Below the pieces are notes generated by a model, which searched no databases, was not told the origin of the DNA, and saw only the letters and a list, made by a program, of their open reading frames with translations. The position numbers and the translations under genes are program-made. From Magnetococcales bacterium (lineage in GTDB: Bacteria > Pseudomonadota > Magnetococcia > Magnetococcales > Magnetaquicoccaceae): a DNA stretch of 64,000 bases. The stretch is taken from positions 20,099-84,098 of the forward strand of contig JADGAR010000012.1 of NCBI GenBank assembly GCA_015231915.1. The letters are read 5' to 3'. Position 1 is the stretch's first letter; every line of letters starts with the position of its first letter. Shown here piece by piece: positions 1 through 8,920 of the stretch.

Positions 1-1
1 G

Positions 2-2146
2 CGTTCGAGTTGCGGGCGCGAGGATTCGGCGCGCGCCTCCCACGCCGGTGCTTTTCTCTCCCTGCTGCATGTCCCTCTGGAAGGAGTCGGAGAGGCCGTC
101 GAACGGGTCATCGCCGCCTATGGCGCCAGCACACCGGACGACGAGGTGTTGATTCAACCCATGTTGCAAGGGGTGGTCCGCTCCGGTGTGGCCTTCAGTC
201 ACGACCCCAACACCTGCGCCCCCTACCGTGTGGTGAACTGGGCGGAAGGAGAGGATACCGCGACGGTCACCGGCGGGATGGGAGGGAGAACCTGGCAGCA
301 GGCCGCCCTCTCCCCCCATGGCCCGCCCGCCTCCCTGGCCGGGGTCCTGGCCTTGATCGAGGAGTTGCTGGCGTTGTTCGACGGTGTGCCGCTGGACTGC
401 GAGTTCGCCGTGACGGACGCCGGGGCCGGGGAGCGGCTGTGGCTTCTGCAGGCGCGTCCCCTGATCCTGGCCCGTGCCCCGGAATCCGAAGGCGGCCAGG
501 CCGCCCGTCTGCGGCGCGTCGAGGAGAAGGTCAGTCGCGGCATGGGTTCCCATCCGTTCCTGATCGGACGGCGTACCGTCTACGGGGTGATGCCGGACTG
601 GAATCCCGCCGAGATCATCGGCGTGCGGCCCAAGCCCCTGGCCCTCTCCCTCTACCGGGAACTGATCACGGACGCGGTCTGGGCCTACCAGCGGCACAAT
701 TACGGCTATCGCAATCTGCGCAGCTTTCCGTTGATGCCGAATTTTTTCGGGTTGCCCTATATCGACGTGCGGCTGTCGTTCAACTCCTTCATCCCGGCGG
801 ATCTGGACGAGGGGCTGGCCGGACGGCTGGTGGACTACTACATCGACCGTTTGCTGGCCGAACCCTCGCTGCATGACAAGGTGGAGTTCGAGATCGTCTT
901 TTCCTGCTACACCCTGGACCTGCCGGAGCGCCTGGAGCGTCTGACCGGCGCCGGGTTCAGCGGCCAGGACCGGGAGCGGATCGCCGTCAGCCTGCGCAAG
1001 CTGACCAACCGCATCATCCATCCCACCGAAGGGTTGTGGCGCCAGGATGCCGCCAAGCTTGCGACCCTGCAGGCCAGACGCGAGGAGCTGTATCTGGCCA
1101 CCGCCAACCCGCTGGAACGGATCTATTGGCTTTTGGAGGATGCCAAGCGCTACGGGACCCTGCCGTTCGCGGGTCTGGCCCGGGCGGGATTCATCGCGGT
1201 GCAGATGCTCAAGTCCCTGGTGGCGGTGGGGATCTTCGGTGGCGAGGAGTACGATGCCTTCCTGGGTGGGGTTTCCACGGTCAGCGGGCAGTTGGCCAGG
1301 GACCGGGCGTTGCTGGACCGGACTTCGTTTCTGGCCAGGTACGGCCATTTGCGACCCGGCACCTACGACATCCTGTCGCCCCGTTACGACGAGGCGCCGG
1401 ATCTCTATTTCGACTGGAGCCGGCGTCCTCCGGCACCGGAACCGGTCAAGCCCTTTTCGGTCACCCTGCCGCAGATGCGGGAACTGGTGAAACGGCTGGA
1501 AGGCCATGGCCTGCTGGCCGATCCGGTGGGATTGTTCGATTTTCTGCAGGCGGGCATCGAGTTGCGGGAGTTGGCCAAGTTTCATTTCAGTCGCAATCTT
1601 TCGGACACCCTTGCGCTGGTGGCCGAGTGCGGGGCAGGGTGGGGGTTCTCCCGGGAGGAGATGGCCTTTTGCGACATCGGGGTGTTTCGCGAGTTGTACG
1701 TGGCCACTGCGGATCCGGAAATGCTGCTGGCCCGTTCCATCGAACAGGGCCGCGCCCGTTATCGGGATGCCCTGGCGCTGTCGTTGCCGCCGGTGATCGC
1801 AGGACCGGAGGATGTCTGGGGATTCGAATGGCCGGAGTCCGCGCCCAATTTCATCACCCACAAGCAGGTCATCGCCCCGACCACCGGGTGTGAAGCGCGG
1901 GAGAGACTGGCCGGGGCCGTGGTGTGCATTCCCAACGCGGATCCCGGTTTCGACTGGCTGTTCGCCCATCCCATCGCCGGTTTGATCACGGCCTGGGGAG
2001 GGGTCAACTCCCACATGGCGATCCGCGCCGGGGAACTGGGGCTGCCTGCCGTGATCGGGGCCGGAGAGGTGAAGTATCGGCGCTGGTCCGGGGCGCGGCG
2101 GATCCTGCTGGATTGCGCCTCCAGACGGGTGGAAGTTCTGTCGTGA
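2..2146 (+). CDS. PEP synthase/PPDK-like phosphotransferase, 5' truncated by window edge (ATP-grasp C-terminal part plus PEP-utilising swivelling domain)
   Basis: Frame is open from the window edge (RSSCGREDSARASHAGAFLSLLHV... = PPDK N-domain motif) and ends with GWGGVNSHMAIRAGELGLPAVIGAGE (mobile phosphohistidine domain). Confidence 0.8.
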   Translation, partial: RSSCGREDSARASHAGAFLSLLHVPLEGVGEAVERVIAAYGASTPDDEVLIQPMLQGVVRSGVAFSHDPNTCAPYRVVNWAEGEDTATVTGGMGGRTWQQAALSPHGPPASLAGVLALIEELLALFDGVPLDCEFAVTDAGAGERLWLLQARPLILARAPESEGGQAARLRRVEEKVSRGMGSHPFLIGRRTVYGVMPDWNPAEIIGVRPKPLALSLYRELITDAVWAYQRHNYGYRNLRSFPLMPNFFGLPYIDVRLSFNSFIPADLDEGLAGRLVDYYIDRLLAEPSLHDKVEFEIVFSCYTLDLPERLERLTGAGFSGQDRERIAVSLRKLTNRIIHPTEGLWRQDAAKLATLQARREELYLATANPLERIYWLLEDAKRYGTLPFAGLARAGFIAVQMLKSLVAVGIFGGEEYDAFLGGVSTVSGQLARDRALLDRTSFLARYGHLRPGTYDILSPRYDEAPDLYFDWSRRPPAPEPVKPFSVTLPQMRELVKRLEGHGLLADPVGLFDFLQAGIELRELAKFHFSRNLSDTLALVAECGAGWGFSREEMAFCDIGVFRELYVATADPEMLLARSIEQGRARYRDALALSLPPVIAGPEDVWGFEWPESAPNFITHKQVIAPTTGCEARERLAGAVVCIPNADPGFDWLFAHPIAGLITAWGGVNSHMAIRAGELGLPAVIGAGEVKYRRWSGARRILLDCASRRVEVLS

Positions 2147-2149
2147 GGC

Positions 2150-4339
2150 TCACTTGAAACGGAAGTGCTTGGCCCCGTCCCAGTTTGCGGGGGGCGGGGA
2201 TTGCATGAAGTGCTGGCAGCGCAGTCGATACAGATTCCCCAGCCCGGATTGGGGAGAGTGGGCGAGCAGAATCCGGCAGGCATCCAGTGCCTTGCGCCAT
2301 TGCCTGGCCTGATACAGCTCGAAGACCGGGGTCCATAGCGGCAGTTCCGCGAGTTGGTGCTCGGAGACCAGCAGGTGTTGCGGCCCTTCCCGCAGGCCGA
2401 GCAGTTCGAACAGGGCCACCGGATGGGTGGCGCCCTTGGGCACGGCGATGTCCACCTGACGGGTGACGAAGACCGGTTCGAGGCGTTTGACCACGGCATC
2501 GGTGATCAGAATCTGGGTGCCATAGACCTTGTTCAGCCCCTCGACCCGGGAGGCGAGGTTGACGGCGGCGCCCATGGCGGTGTAATCCATGCGATCCGGG
2601 GAGCCGATGTTGCCGATGATCACGTCGCCGGTATGCAGGCCGAAGCGGGTGAGCATGACGGGTTGCTTCCGGGCTTGCCAGACCCGGTTCAAGGCGTTGC
2701 TGGCGTGGGCGCAGGCCAGGGTGGCGATGCACGCCTGGACCGGGTGTTGATCGATGCGCTGGGGGGCGTTCCAGAAGGCCATGATGGCATCGCCGATGTA
2801 TTTGTCGATGGTGCCCCCGTGGTCGAGGATGGCCTTGGTCATTTCCCGCAGATACTCGGAGACCAGGTCGGTGAGCTGTTCCGGGGGGAGGGTTTCGGCC
2901 ATGTTGGTGAAGTTGCCGACATCTGTGAAAAGCAAAGTAATTTCACGCCGTTCGCTGTATCGACCGATGTTCTCGCCGGTGGCGATGAGTTGCCGCACCA
3001 GGGCCTTGGGGACGTATTGGCCGAAGATGTTGAGGGCGTTTTTCATGGCGCCGATGGATTGGGTCAGGGCGCGGATTTCCGTGATGTGGGAGTGGACCGA
3101 CACCGGGCCTTCGAGGTGGAACTGGCGGATGCGGCTGGTCTCCTGGGCCAGTTGGCGCAGTTTGCTGGTGAAACGGCGGGAGACGACCCAGGTGATGGGC
3201 AGGGTCAGCCCGAGGGCGCACAGGGAGAAGAGCAGGCCGCGAATGCCGGTAGAGGCGATGGGGCCGAGGAATTCGCTCAAGGGGACGGTGACGGCGATCA
3301 TGGTTTCCCTGGCGTAGCGTTCCGGGAGTTGGGTGATCAGGCCGATGTGTTCCTGGCCATGGACGGTGAAAATCGTGCCGTTGACCCATGATCCGTTGAG
3401 GTGGCGGGTCACCAGTTCCTCGATGACGGGATTGTGCAGATCGGCGACCCTGGCGATCTTGAGGGTGGTGCTGCCGGTGCTTTCATCGACGAAGACCTGC
3501 ATGGTTTTGCTTTCGTCCGGGTGGACGATCACCTCTCCCTTGCGGTTGAAGAAGAGGATCTGGCTGGAGGGGCTGAACTGCTGATGTTGCAGGAATTCGG
3601 AGAGGTGGCTCAAGGTGATGTCGATGCCGAAGACGCCGCCGCTCTCCTTGCCCTGGAGGCGATGGGAGAAGGTGATGCCCGGTTTGCGGATGCTGTGATA
3701 GAGGTAGGGATCCGAGACCTTGACGTTGTGGTCGTCCTGGTTGGCGATGAACCAGGGCCTTTGGCGGGGATCGAAGGAGGTGGTATCCGGGGGGTGCAAG
3801 CCTGCGAAGTTGCCGGCCTCGTCCAGGAAGCTCCACTGTTTGAACGAAGGTTGGCCGGGCCGGGCCACGACGGTCAGCAGGCCGAAGTGGGAGCGTTCCG
3901 GGGGTTGCAGGGATTGCTTGAAGCGCGGCTGCGAGTCCAGGTTGACCAGTTGCAGGAAGTCGCCGTTGTCGTAGCCCACATACAGGGAGAAGATTTGCGG
4001 ATACTGGAGGATGGTCTGGAAGAGATCGTCCAGGCCGGGGAAGGGGTTGGTCTCGGAGGGGTGTTGCCGCAGGCGTGACTCCGCGCTGAGGATGGTGGTC
4101 AGGCTGTGGATGGGGTCGTGGGTGCGCTTGTAGCGTTCGACGATCTTGTGGTTGACCTCCTGGAGCAGAAGTCGTGCGGAGGCGGTGGCGGTTGCGGCGT
4201 TTTCGGTGTAGTTGTACCAGGTGACGATGCCGACCAGGGTGCAGATGAGCGTCAGAAAGATGCTCGTCAGGCTGGCATGGAAGGAGATGGATCGGTCTTT
4301 CCGGAACATGTCACGGGTCATCCGATTGGGATGCGACAT
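2150..4339 (-). CDS. Membrane class III adenylate/guanylate cyclase with extracellular Cache-like sensor and HAMP-like linker
   Basis: 729 aa; N-terminal TM, periplasmic sensor, second TM; cyclase motif LFTDVGNFTNMAETLPPEQL...GGTIDKYIGDAIMAFWNAP. Confidence 0.88.
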   Translation of the reverse strand: MSHPNRMTRDMFRKDRSISFHASLTSIFLTLICTLVGIVTWYNYTENAATATASARLLLQEVNHKIVERYKRTHDPIHSLTTILSAESRLRQHPSETNPFPGLDDLFQTILQYPQIFSLYVGYDNGDFLQLVNLDSQPRFKQSLQPPERSHFGLLTVVARPGQPSFKQWSFLDEAGNFAGLHPPDTTSFDPRQRPWFIANQDDHNVKVSDPYLYHSIRKPGITFSHRLQGKESGGVFGIDITLSHLSEFLQHQQFSPSSQILFFNRKGEVIVHPDESKTMQVFVDESTGSTTLKIARVADLHNPVIEELVTRHLNGSWVNGTIFTVHGQEHIGLITQLPERYARETMIAVTVPLSEFLGPIASTGIRGLLFSLCALGLTLPITWVVSRRFTSKLRQLAQETSRIRQFHLEGPVSVHSHITEIRALTQSIGAMKNALNIFGQYVPKALVRQLIATGENIGRYSERREITLLFTDVGNFTNMAETLPPEQLTDLVSEYLREMTKAILDHGGTIDKYIGDAIMAFWNAPQRIDQHPVQACIATLACAHASNALNRVWQARKQPVMLTRFGLHTGDVIIGNIGSPDRMDYTAMGAAVNLASRVEGLNKVYGTQILITDAVVKRLEPVFVTRQVDIAVPKGATHPVALFELLGLREGPQHLLVSEHQLAELPLWTPVFELYQARQWRKALDACRILLAHSPQSGLGNLYRLRCQHFMQSPPPANWDGAKHFRFK

Positions 4340-4925
4340 GGGCGTGACGCAGGGCCTCCCGGTTGAGGAGGAGCCATTGCATGGCCAGCACGGCGATGGC
4401 GGAGTCGAGGGTATGATCGTCCAGCCACTGGATGGCGGTGGCGAAGGGGACCAGGAGGGGTTGGATGTCTTCGTCTTCCAGGGCCAGGCCGCCGCCGCCC
4501 ACCGGGGGGCGTGAGGAATCGAACAGGCCGCAGAAGAGGTGGATGCGTTCGCTGCTGCCGCTGGGGCTTAAAAAAAAGGTGCGGATGTGGTGCAGGTCGG
4601 TGAGGTGCCAACCGGTTTCCTCCAGGACCTCGCGGCGTGCGACTGCTGCGGGGTTGGTTTCCTGGCCGCAGGAGCCGGCCACGATTTCGACGATCCAGCC
4701 CGACTCCTGGCGCATCAGTGGGCCAAGGCGGAACTGGCGGATCAGGCCCACCTGATCGTGTGCCGGGTCGTAGAGGATCACGGCGGCGGCGTCGCCCCGC
4801 TCCAGGATTTCCAGGTCCACCTCGCGGCTCATGCGACCGTCGAACCGTTGATAGCGCAGGCGGGTTTTCAGCAGGCGAAAGAATCCCCGATAGATCTCAT
4901 CCGTGCGCAGCAGTTCGATATTCAT
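4311..4925 (-). CDS. NUDIX hydrolase, ADP-ribose pyrophosphatase-like
   Basis: Nudix-box-like AGSCGQETNPAAVARREVLEETGW; start MNIELL at 4925. Confidence 0.85.
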   Translation of the reverse strand: MNIELLRTDEIYRGFFRLLKTRLRYQRFDGRMSREVDLEILERGDAAAVILYDPAHDQVGLIRQFRLGPLMRQESGWIVEIVAGSCGQETNPAAVARREVLEETGWHLTDLHHIRTFFLSPSGSSERIHLFCGLFDSSRPPVGGGGLALEDEDIQPLLVPFATAIQWLDDHTLDSAIAVLAMQWLLLNREALRHAHVASQSDDP

Positions 4926-4942
4926 GATGCGTGCAACCGATG

Positions 4943-5146
4943 CTAAAAGAGGGAACGTCGTTCCAGCCAAATTTTATCGTAGAAGTAGTCCAGCACGCCA
5001 TGCACGAGGCGTTTCTGGGTCTCGTCCATGGGATCGGATTGGGGCAGTCCGTCCAGTTCCAGGCGGGCGAGGAATTCATCATACACCATTGGCTCGGTTT
5101 GCAGCATGTTTATTTTGTTTTTGAGCGTATCGGTTCCGGCGCCCAT
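4943..5146 (-). CDS. Hypothetical small protein
   Basis: 67-aa ORF upstream of the NUDIX gene, same strand, weak evidence. Confidence 0.5.
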   Translation of the reverse strand: MGAGTDTLKNKINMLQTEPMVYDEFLARLELDGLPQSDPMDETQKRLVHGVLDYFYDKIWLERRSLF

Positions 5147-5581
5147 ATTGGTGACTCCCTGGTTGGGGTAAAAAACGGACGTTAATGAAAATTCAATTCT
5201 TATGCCAATTATGAAAAGCGAATCAAATAAAGATGTTATTTTGGCCGCATGCGTGTGAGCGGGTGGCGATGCGGCAGTTCTTGCCTGTTTGATCCGGCAT
5301 GGAAAATGCGTGATTCATCATGTCGGACGTTTGAGCCGATAAGGATATTGACGGGTTGAAGCATGGTCTTGCATGATTCCGGGGCTGGACAGCGTATCGA
5401 GACGGGTTTCCCTTCTCGGCGCGCCAGCCCGTCGGGATCCCGGGGGTGCGGGCATTAAGGCGTCTTTTTTGACGCATTTCCCGGAATTGCTTGAAAAAAT
5501 TTTACAAAACAGCATGGCACAAGGAATGCTTTTCCCTTTTCGCGGCGTAAGGACCAACCGGCAACGCGAGGAGAGGAAAAG

Positions 5582-5758
5582 ATGGCCAGATTGCGGATTG
5601 TTGTCAGTCAACGGGATTACAAGATCGTGGATGAGGATGACCGTCGTTTGATCTGTGAGGGGATATCCAGTTACCGGCGGGCGTTGATGTTATACGAGCG
5701 TCTGATCCGATTGCAGGAAGGCGAGCTTGCCTGGCCTTCGGCAGATTCAGCAGCATGA
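5582..5758 (+). CDS. Hypothetical 58-aa protein
   Basis: ATG after GAGGAGAGGAAAAG; reads MARLRIVVSQRDYKIVDEDDRRLICEGISSYRRALMLYERLIRLQEGELAWPSADSAA*. Below the length cutoff of the ORF track. Confidence 0.5.
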   Translation: MARLRIVVSQRDYKIVDEDDRRLICEGISSYRRALMLYERLIRLQEGELAWPSADSAA

Positions 5759-6446
5759 TCCGGAGCAACTGATGCGTGAGATCGAGGGATTGGATATCAA
5801 CGACTTGAGGTCGATTTGCAACGGCATCGATTTTTTTGCCTGTTTTTCGCCTGAGGAGTTGGATGCGCTGATCGGCAAGCATTTGCATGTCGTGGCCTAT
5901 GAGGTGGGGGAGTATCTGATCAAGGAGGGGAGTGCCGACGAGCGGAGTCTGTTTTTTCTGTTGTCGGGTGGCGCGAGCGTGGTCAAGCGTGGGGCGCGCA
6001 TTCCTTTGGTGACCTTGCGTCCGGGGGATTTTTTCGGGGAGGTTTCTTTTCTCACGGATCGGGTGCGCACCACCAACGTGATTGTGCATCCTCCCGACAT
6101 GGGAGGCGAGGGGCGGCGCGATGACGTGCCTTGGCGTGGGGTTGACCAGGCGTCCACGGTGGTGATGCGCTTTGCCCCGGCGTTGCTGACCGATCTGGAG
6201 ATCGGGTTGCGGATCAAATTCAAGGATTTGATTATACAATATTTGTCTGCTCGTGTGGATGCCACCCACGAGCAGGTGGTGCGTTTCACCGGGCAGGATC
6301 CCATGTTGACGGTAGACCCGGAGTTGGAGCAGGAGTTGCGGGAGTGGAATCGTTCCCTGGAGGAGCGGGAGCGGACCAAGGATCGTCTGATTGCCCAGTT
6401 GGCCGAATTTCTGGATGAGTTGAACCGTTGTTTGGTTATGGAGTAA
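5727..6446 (+). CDS. Cyclic nucleotide-binding domain protein without obvious HTH
   Basis: cNMP fold: FFACFSPEELDALIGKHLHVVAYEVGEYLIKEGSADERSLFFLLSGGASVV...FFGEVSFLTDRVRTTNV. Start may be further downstream. Confidence 0.8.
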   Translation: MPGLRQIQQHDPEQLMREIEGLDINDLRSICNGIDFFACFSPEELDALIGKHLHVVAYEVGEYLIKEGSADERSLFFLLSGGASVVKRGARIPLVTLRPGDFFGEVSFLTDRVRTTNVIVHPPDMGGEGRRDDVPWRGVDQASTVVMRFAPALLTDLEIGLRIKFKDLIIQYLSARVDATHEQVVRFTGQDPMLTVDPELEQELREWNRSLEERERTKDRLIAQLAEFLDELNRCLVME

Positions 6447-6517
6447 TTGTTAGTATTTTGTGGGGATTTTTGTCTAATCTGGCTTACGTTAATTGAATTA
6501 TCGTAAGCTGGAAATGA

Positions 6518-8917
6518 TCAATTTTCTAAAAAGCGATAGGTTTTTGCATTGGTCGCCAGTCGTTCGATCTGCTCCATGGCCTGATTGGCGGAGAGATGGA
6601 ATTCACGGGTCAAGGTCTCGTAGACATGGGCGTATTCGTTGCGCAGGTTGGTGGCGAAGATGCCGGGGTCGTCGGTGGCCAGACAAACCGCCGGCAGATG
6701 ATCCCGCTCCAGCCCTTCCTTGATCCCCAGCCAGCGCCAGAGGTGGTGCTCCTTGTGGGAGTGGTAGAAACTGATGCGGACGTTGCTGGTGGGCATGGAC
6801 TCGATGACGATTTCGCGTTCGTGCAGGATCTTGAGCAGGTTGGTTTGCATGGATTGCAGGATCTCTTTGTGGAAACGCCGGTCATGCAGCAGGTCTGCGG
6901 TGGTCCATTCCGCCCCGCGCGCGACGATGTCGGCGCGGTGATAGCGCACGAACAGATCGAAGGCGCGTGATTGGTGCTTTTTCGCCAGTTCGATCCCATC
7001 CCACTCCTCCCGGGCCAGGAAGTCCAGACTCTCCATGGTGTCGCGTTCTGGAAAGCAGGCGATCAGGGGATCCAGGCGACGCAACTTCCAGGCCTCCCAC
7101 AGAATATAGGGGGGCAACAGCTCGCCATAAATCTCCATGGCCAGTTTCTCGATTTCATCGCGAATCGAGGCCGGGGCCTCCTGGCCTGCGTTGTTCTCCT
7201 GTCCCAGGATGAAACGGGTGAAGAGCAGATTGTCCAGCCACTCCTGTTTGGTGATCGGGATGGAGGGTTGCATGGTGGAAAACCACAATTCCGGGTCGAT
7301 CCCCACTGCCGTGGCATGGCCGATGCGGTTGCCCCGTTTCAGATCCAGGAACATCACGGCCTCGTAAATGGCACGCAGGCCGGAAATGAGGTGGACGAAA
7401 TCCTCGCCGACGTGATAGGTGAAATTCACGAAACCCGCGCGGCGGAAGCGTCGGTAGAGGGGCGCGAACACCTCCGGTGCGGCGTAGAGTTCGTTGTTGG
7501 CCGCGTCGATGCCGGTCCAGTACCGTTGCACCAGCGGGAAATTGCGGCGGACCTCGAGCAGCGCCCCCGCCTCGCGCTCCAGACGGGTGCGCAAATTCTG
7601 ATTCCGCACCCCGAGTTCCGTAGGGCTTTCCTCTCGTTTGATGAAATGGGCAGTCAGGCGCAGTTGCATTTTTTTGGGATGCGGCAGTTCCCGGTTCCAG
7701 GACAGGTCGAAAGTGCGATATCCTTGAAATTCCGTATATCCAGAAAAGATGTTTTGCAATAGCGCCACATTCCCCTCATAGCTGTCTTTGGGGGAAAAAC
7801 GGCCTTCCAGATAAGAGAGATCCCGACCGCTTTTGCCGCTCAACTGGAAAAAACGGTCCCTGTATTCCTGTTCCGGGCCGGAGCGCAGATTGTTGTTGGG
7901 AAATTGTTCGAATTGACGGAACCCGAACTGCTCCGGCTGCTGCACAAAGAAGCCGTTGAAATAGCCCCACAGCAGCATGTAGAGGTGGTAGGCACGCACC
8001 ATCACTGCTTCGCAGGGTCTTGAAAAACAGTTCAACATGTGGACATGGAACATCCCTTCCAGAATGGCCGAGGATAGAGAGTCGAAAGCCGGATCGATTC
8101 TGGAGAGGGGGTGATACCAAGGAATGAGCAGTTGCGGGTCCGGCATGTCGTTCAGGTTGCGCAATTGATCGAACTTTGTACCTGTCAACTCCTCTCTGCC
8201 ATAAAGATGACGGATCATGGCCTCCCGCAGGCAGGCGGCAAGACGCAGGCGCTTGCAAAGCTCCTGCTCGGTAATCCCCGGTTCCTTCTGATCGAACTGC
8301 TGGCGGACAATGGGGTTGCCCAGGGCATTGCGGAACGCGTCACAGAAGGCATTGCCATTTTCCAGGGCGAACAGCCAGACCCGATCCGGGTCCGTGGTCC
8401 CGTTGAGGTGCATGTGGAGTTCCATCAGGCCGTGTTGCCGGATGAGTCGTTCCAGTTGCGGGATGTTGGGGGATGGCAAGGTGGTCGGGGAGAGATTCGG
8501 CTGCAAATAATCCTTCATATAAGAGAGCATATCCGTCCAGGCGGCACGTGGCGCGCCGAAGCGTTTGAAGAGGACGAACACATTCAGGGGCAGGGCGGGG
8601 ATGCGCGGCAGGATGCCCTGCCAGGTGTCCATCATGCGCGGTTTGACATTGACGCGCGATCCGTTGATTTCCAGGTATTCGTTTGTGACCCGCCGCAAGG
8701 TTTCATACAGAATGCCCTGCAAATCGGAGGTTTGGTTCAGGGCCTGGTCGAGGAGATTGGTGAAAAAATGGTCCGGGCGCTTGAAATCGATGTTGCGTTC
8801 GGCCAGGAGCAGCCGCTCGCGGATTTTTTCCGGGGTTGGCTGGAGACCGCGCAGATAGTCGAGCAGGCTTTCCGTGTCCGCTAAGAGCTGGCGCAGGATC
8901 AGGGAGGAGTCGTCCAC
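6518..8917 (-). CDS. rdrB: Divergent adenosine deaminase, RADAR-type RdrB
   Basis: 799 aa; GTG start 3 nt after the upstream ATPase stop. ADA motifs: MELHMHLNGTTD, TYHVGEDFVHLISGLRAIYEA, RIGHATAVGIDP, CLATDDPGIF. Size and ATPase partner match RdrB. Confidence 0.85.
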   Translation of the reverse strand: MDDSSLILRQLLADTESLLDYLRGLQPTPEKIRERLLLAERNIDFKRPDHFFTNLLDQALNQTSDLQGILYETLRRVTNEYLEINGSRVNVKPRMMDTWQGILPRIPALPLNVFVLFKRFGAPRAAWTDMLSYMKDYLQPNLSPTTLPSPNIPQLERLIRQHGLMELHMHLNGTTDPDRVWLFALENGNAFCDAFRNALGNPIVRQQFDQKEPGITEQELCKRLRLAACLREAMIRHLYGREELTGTKFDQLRNLNDMPDPQLLIPWYHPLSRIDPAFDSLSSAILEGMFHVHMLNCFSRPCEAVMVRAYHLYMLLWGYFNGFFVQQPEQFGFRQFEQFPNNNLRSGPEQEYRDRFFQLSGKSGRDLSYLEGRFSPKDSYEGNVALLQNIFSGYTEFQGYRTFDLSWNRELPHPKKMQLRLTAHFIKREESPTELGVRNQNLRTRLEREAGALLEVRRNFPLVQRYWTGIDAANNELYAAPEVFAPLYRRFRRAGFVNFTYHVGEDFVHLISGLRAIYEAVMFLDLKRGNRIGHATAVGIDPELWFSTMQPSIPITKQEWLDNLLFTRFILGQENNAGQEAPASIRDEIEKLAMEIYGELLPPYILWEAWKLRRLDPLIACFPERDTMESLDFLAREEWDGIELAKKHQSRAFDLFVRYHRADIVARGAEWTTADLLHDRRFHKEILQSMQTNLLKILHEREIVIESMPTSNVRISFYHSHKEHHLWRWLGIKEGLERDHLPAVCLATDDPGIFATNLRNEYAHVYETLTREFHLSANQAMEQIERLATNAKTYRFLEN

Positions 8918-8920
8918 GCC

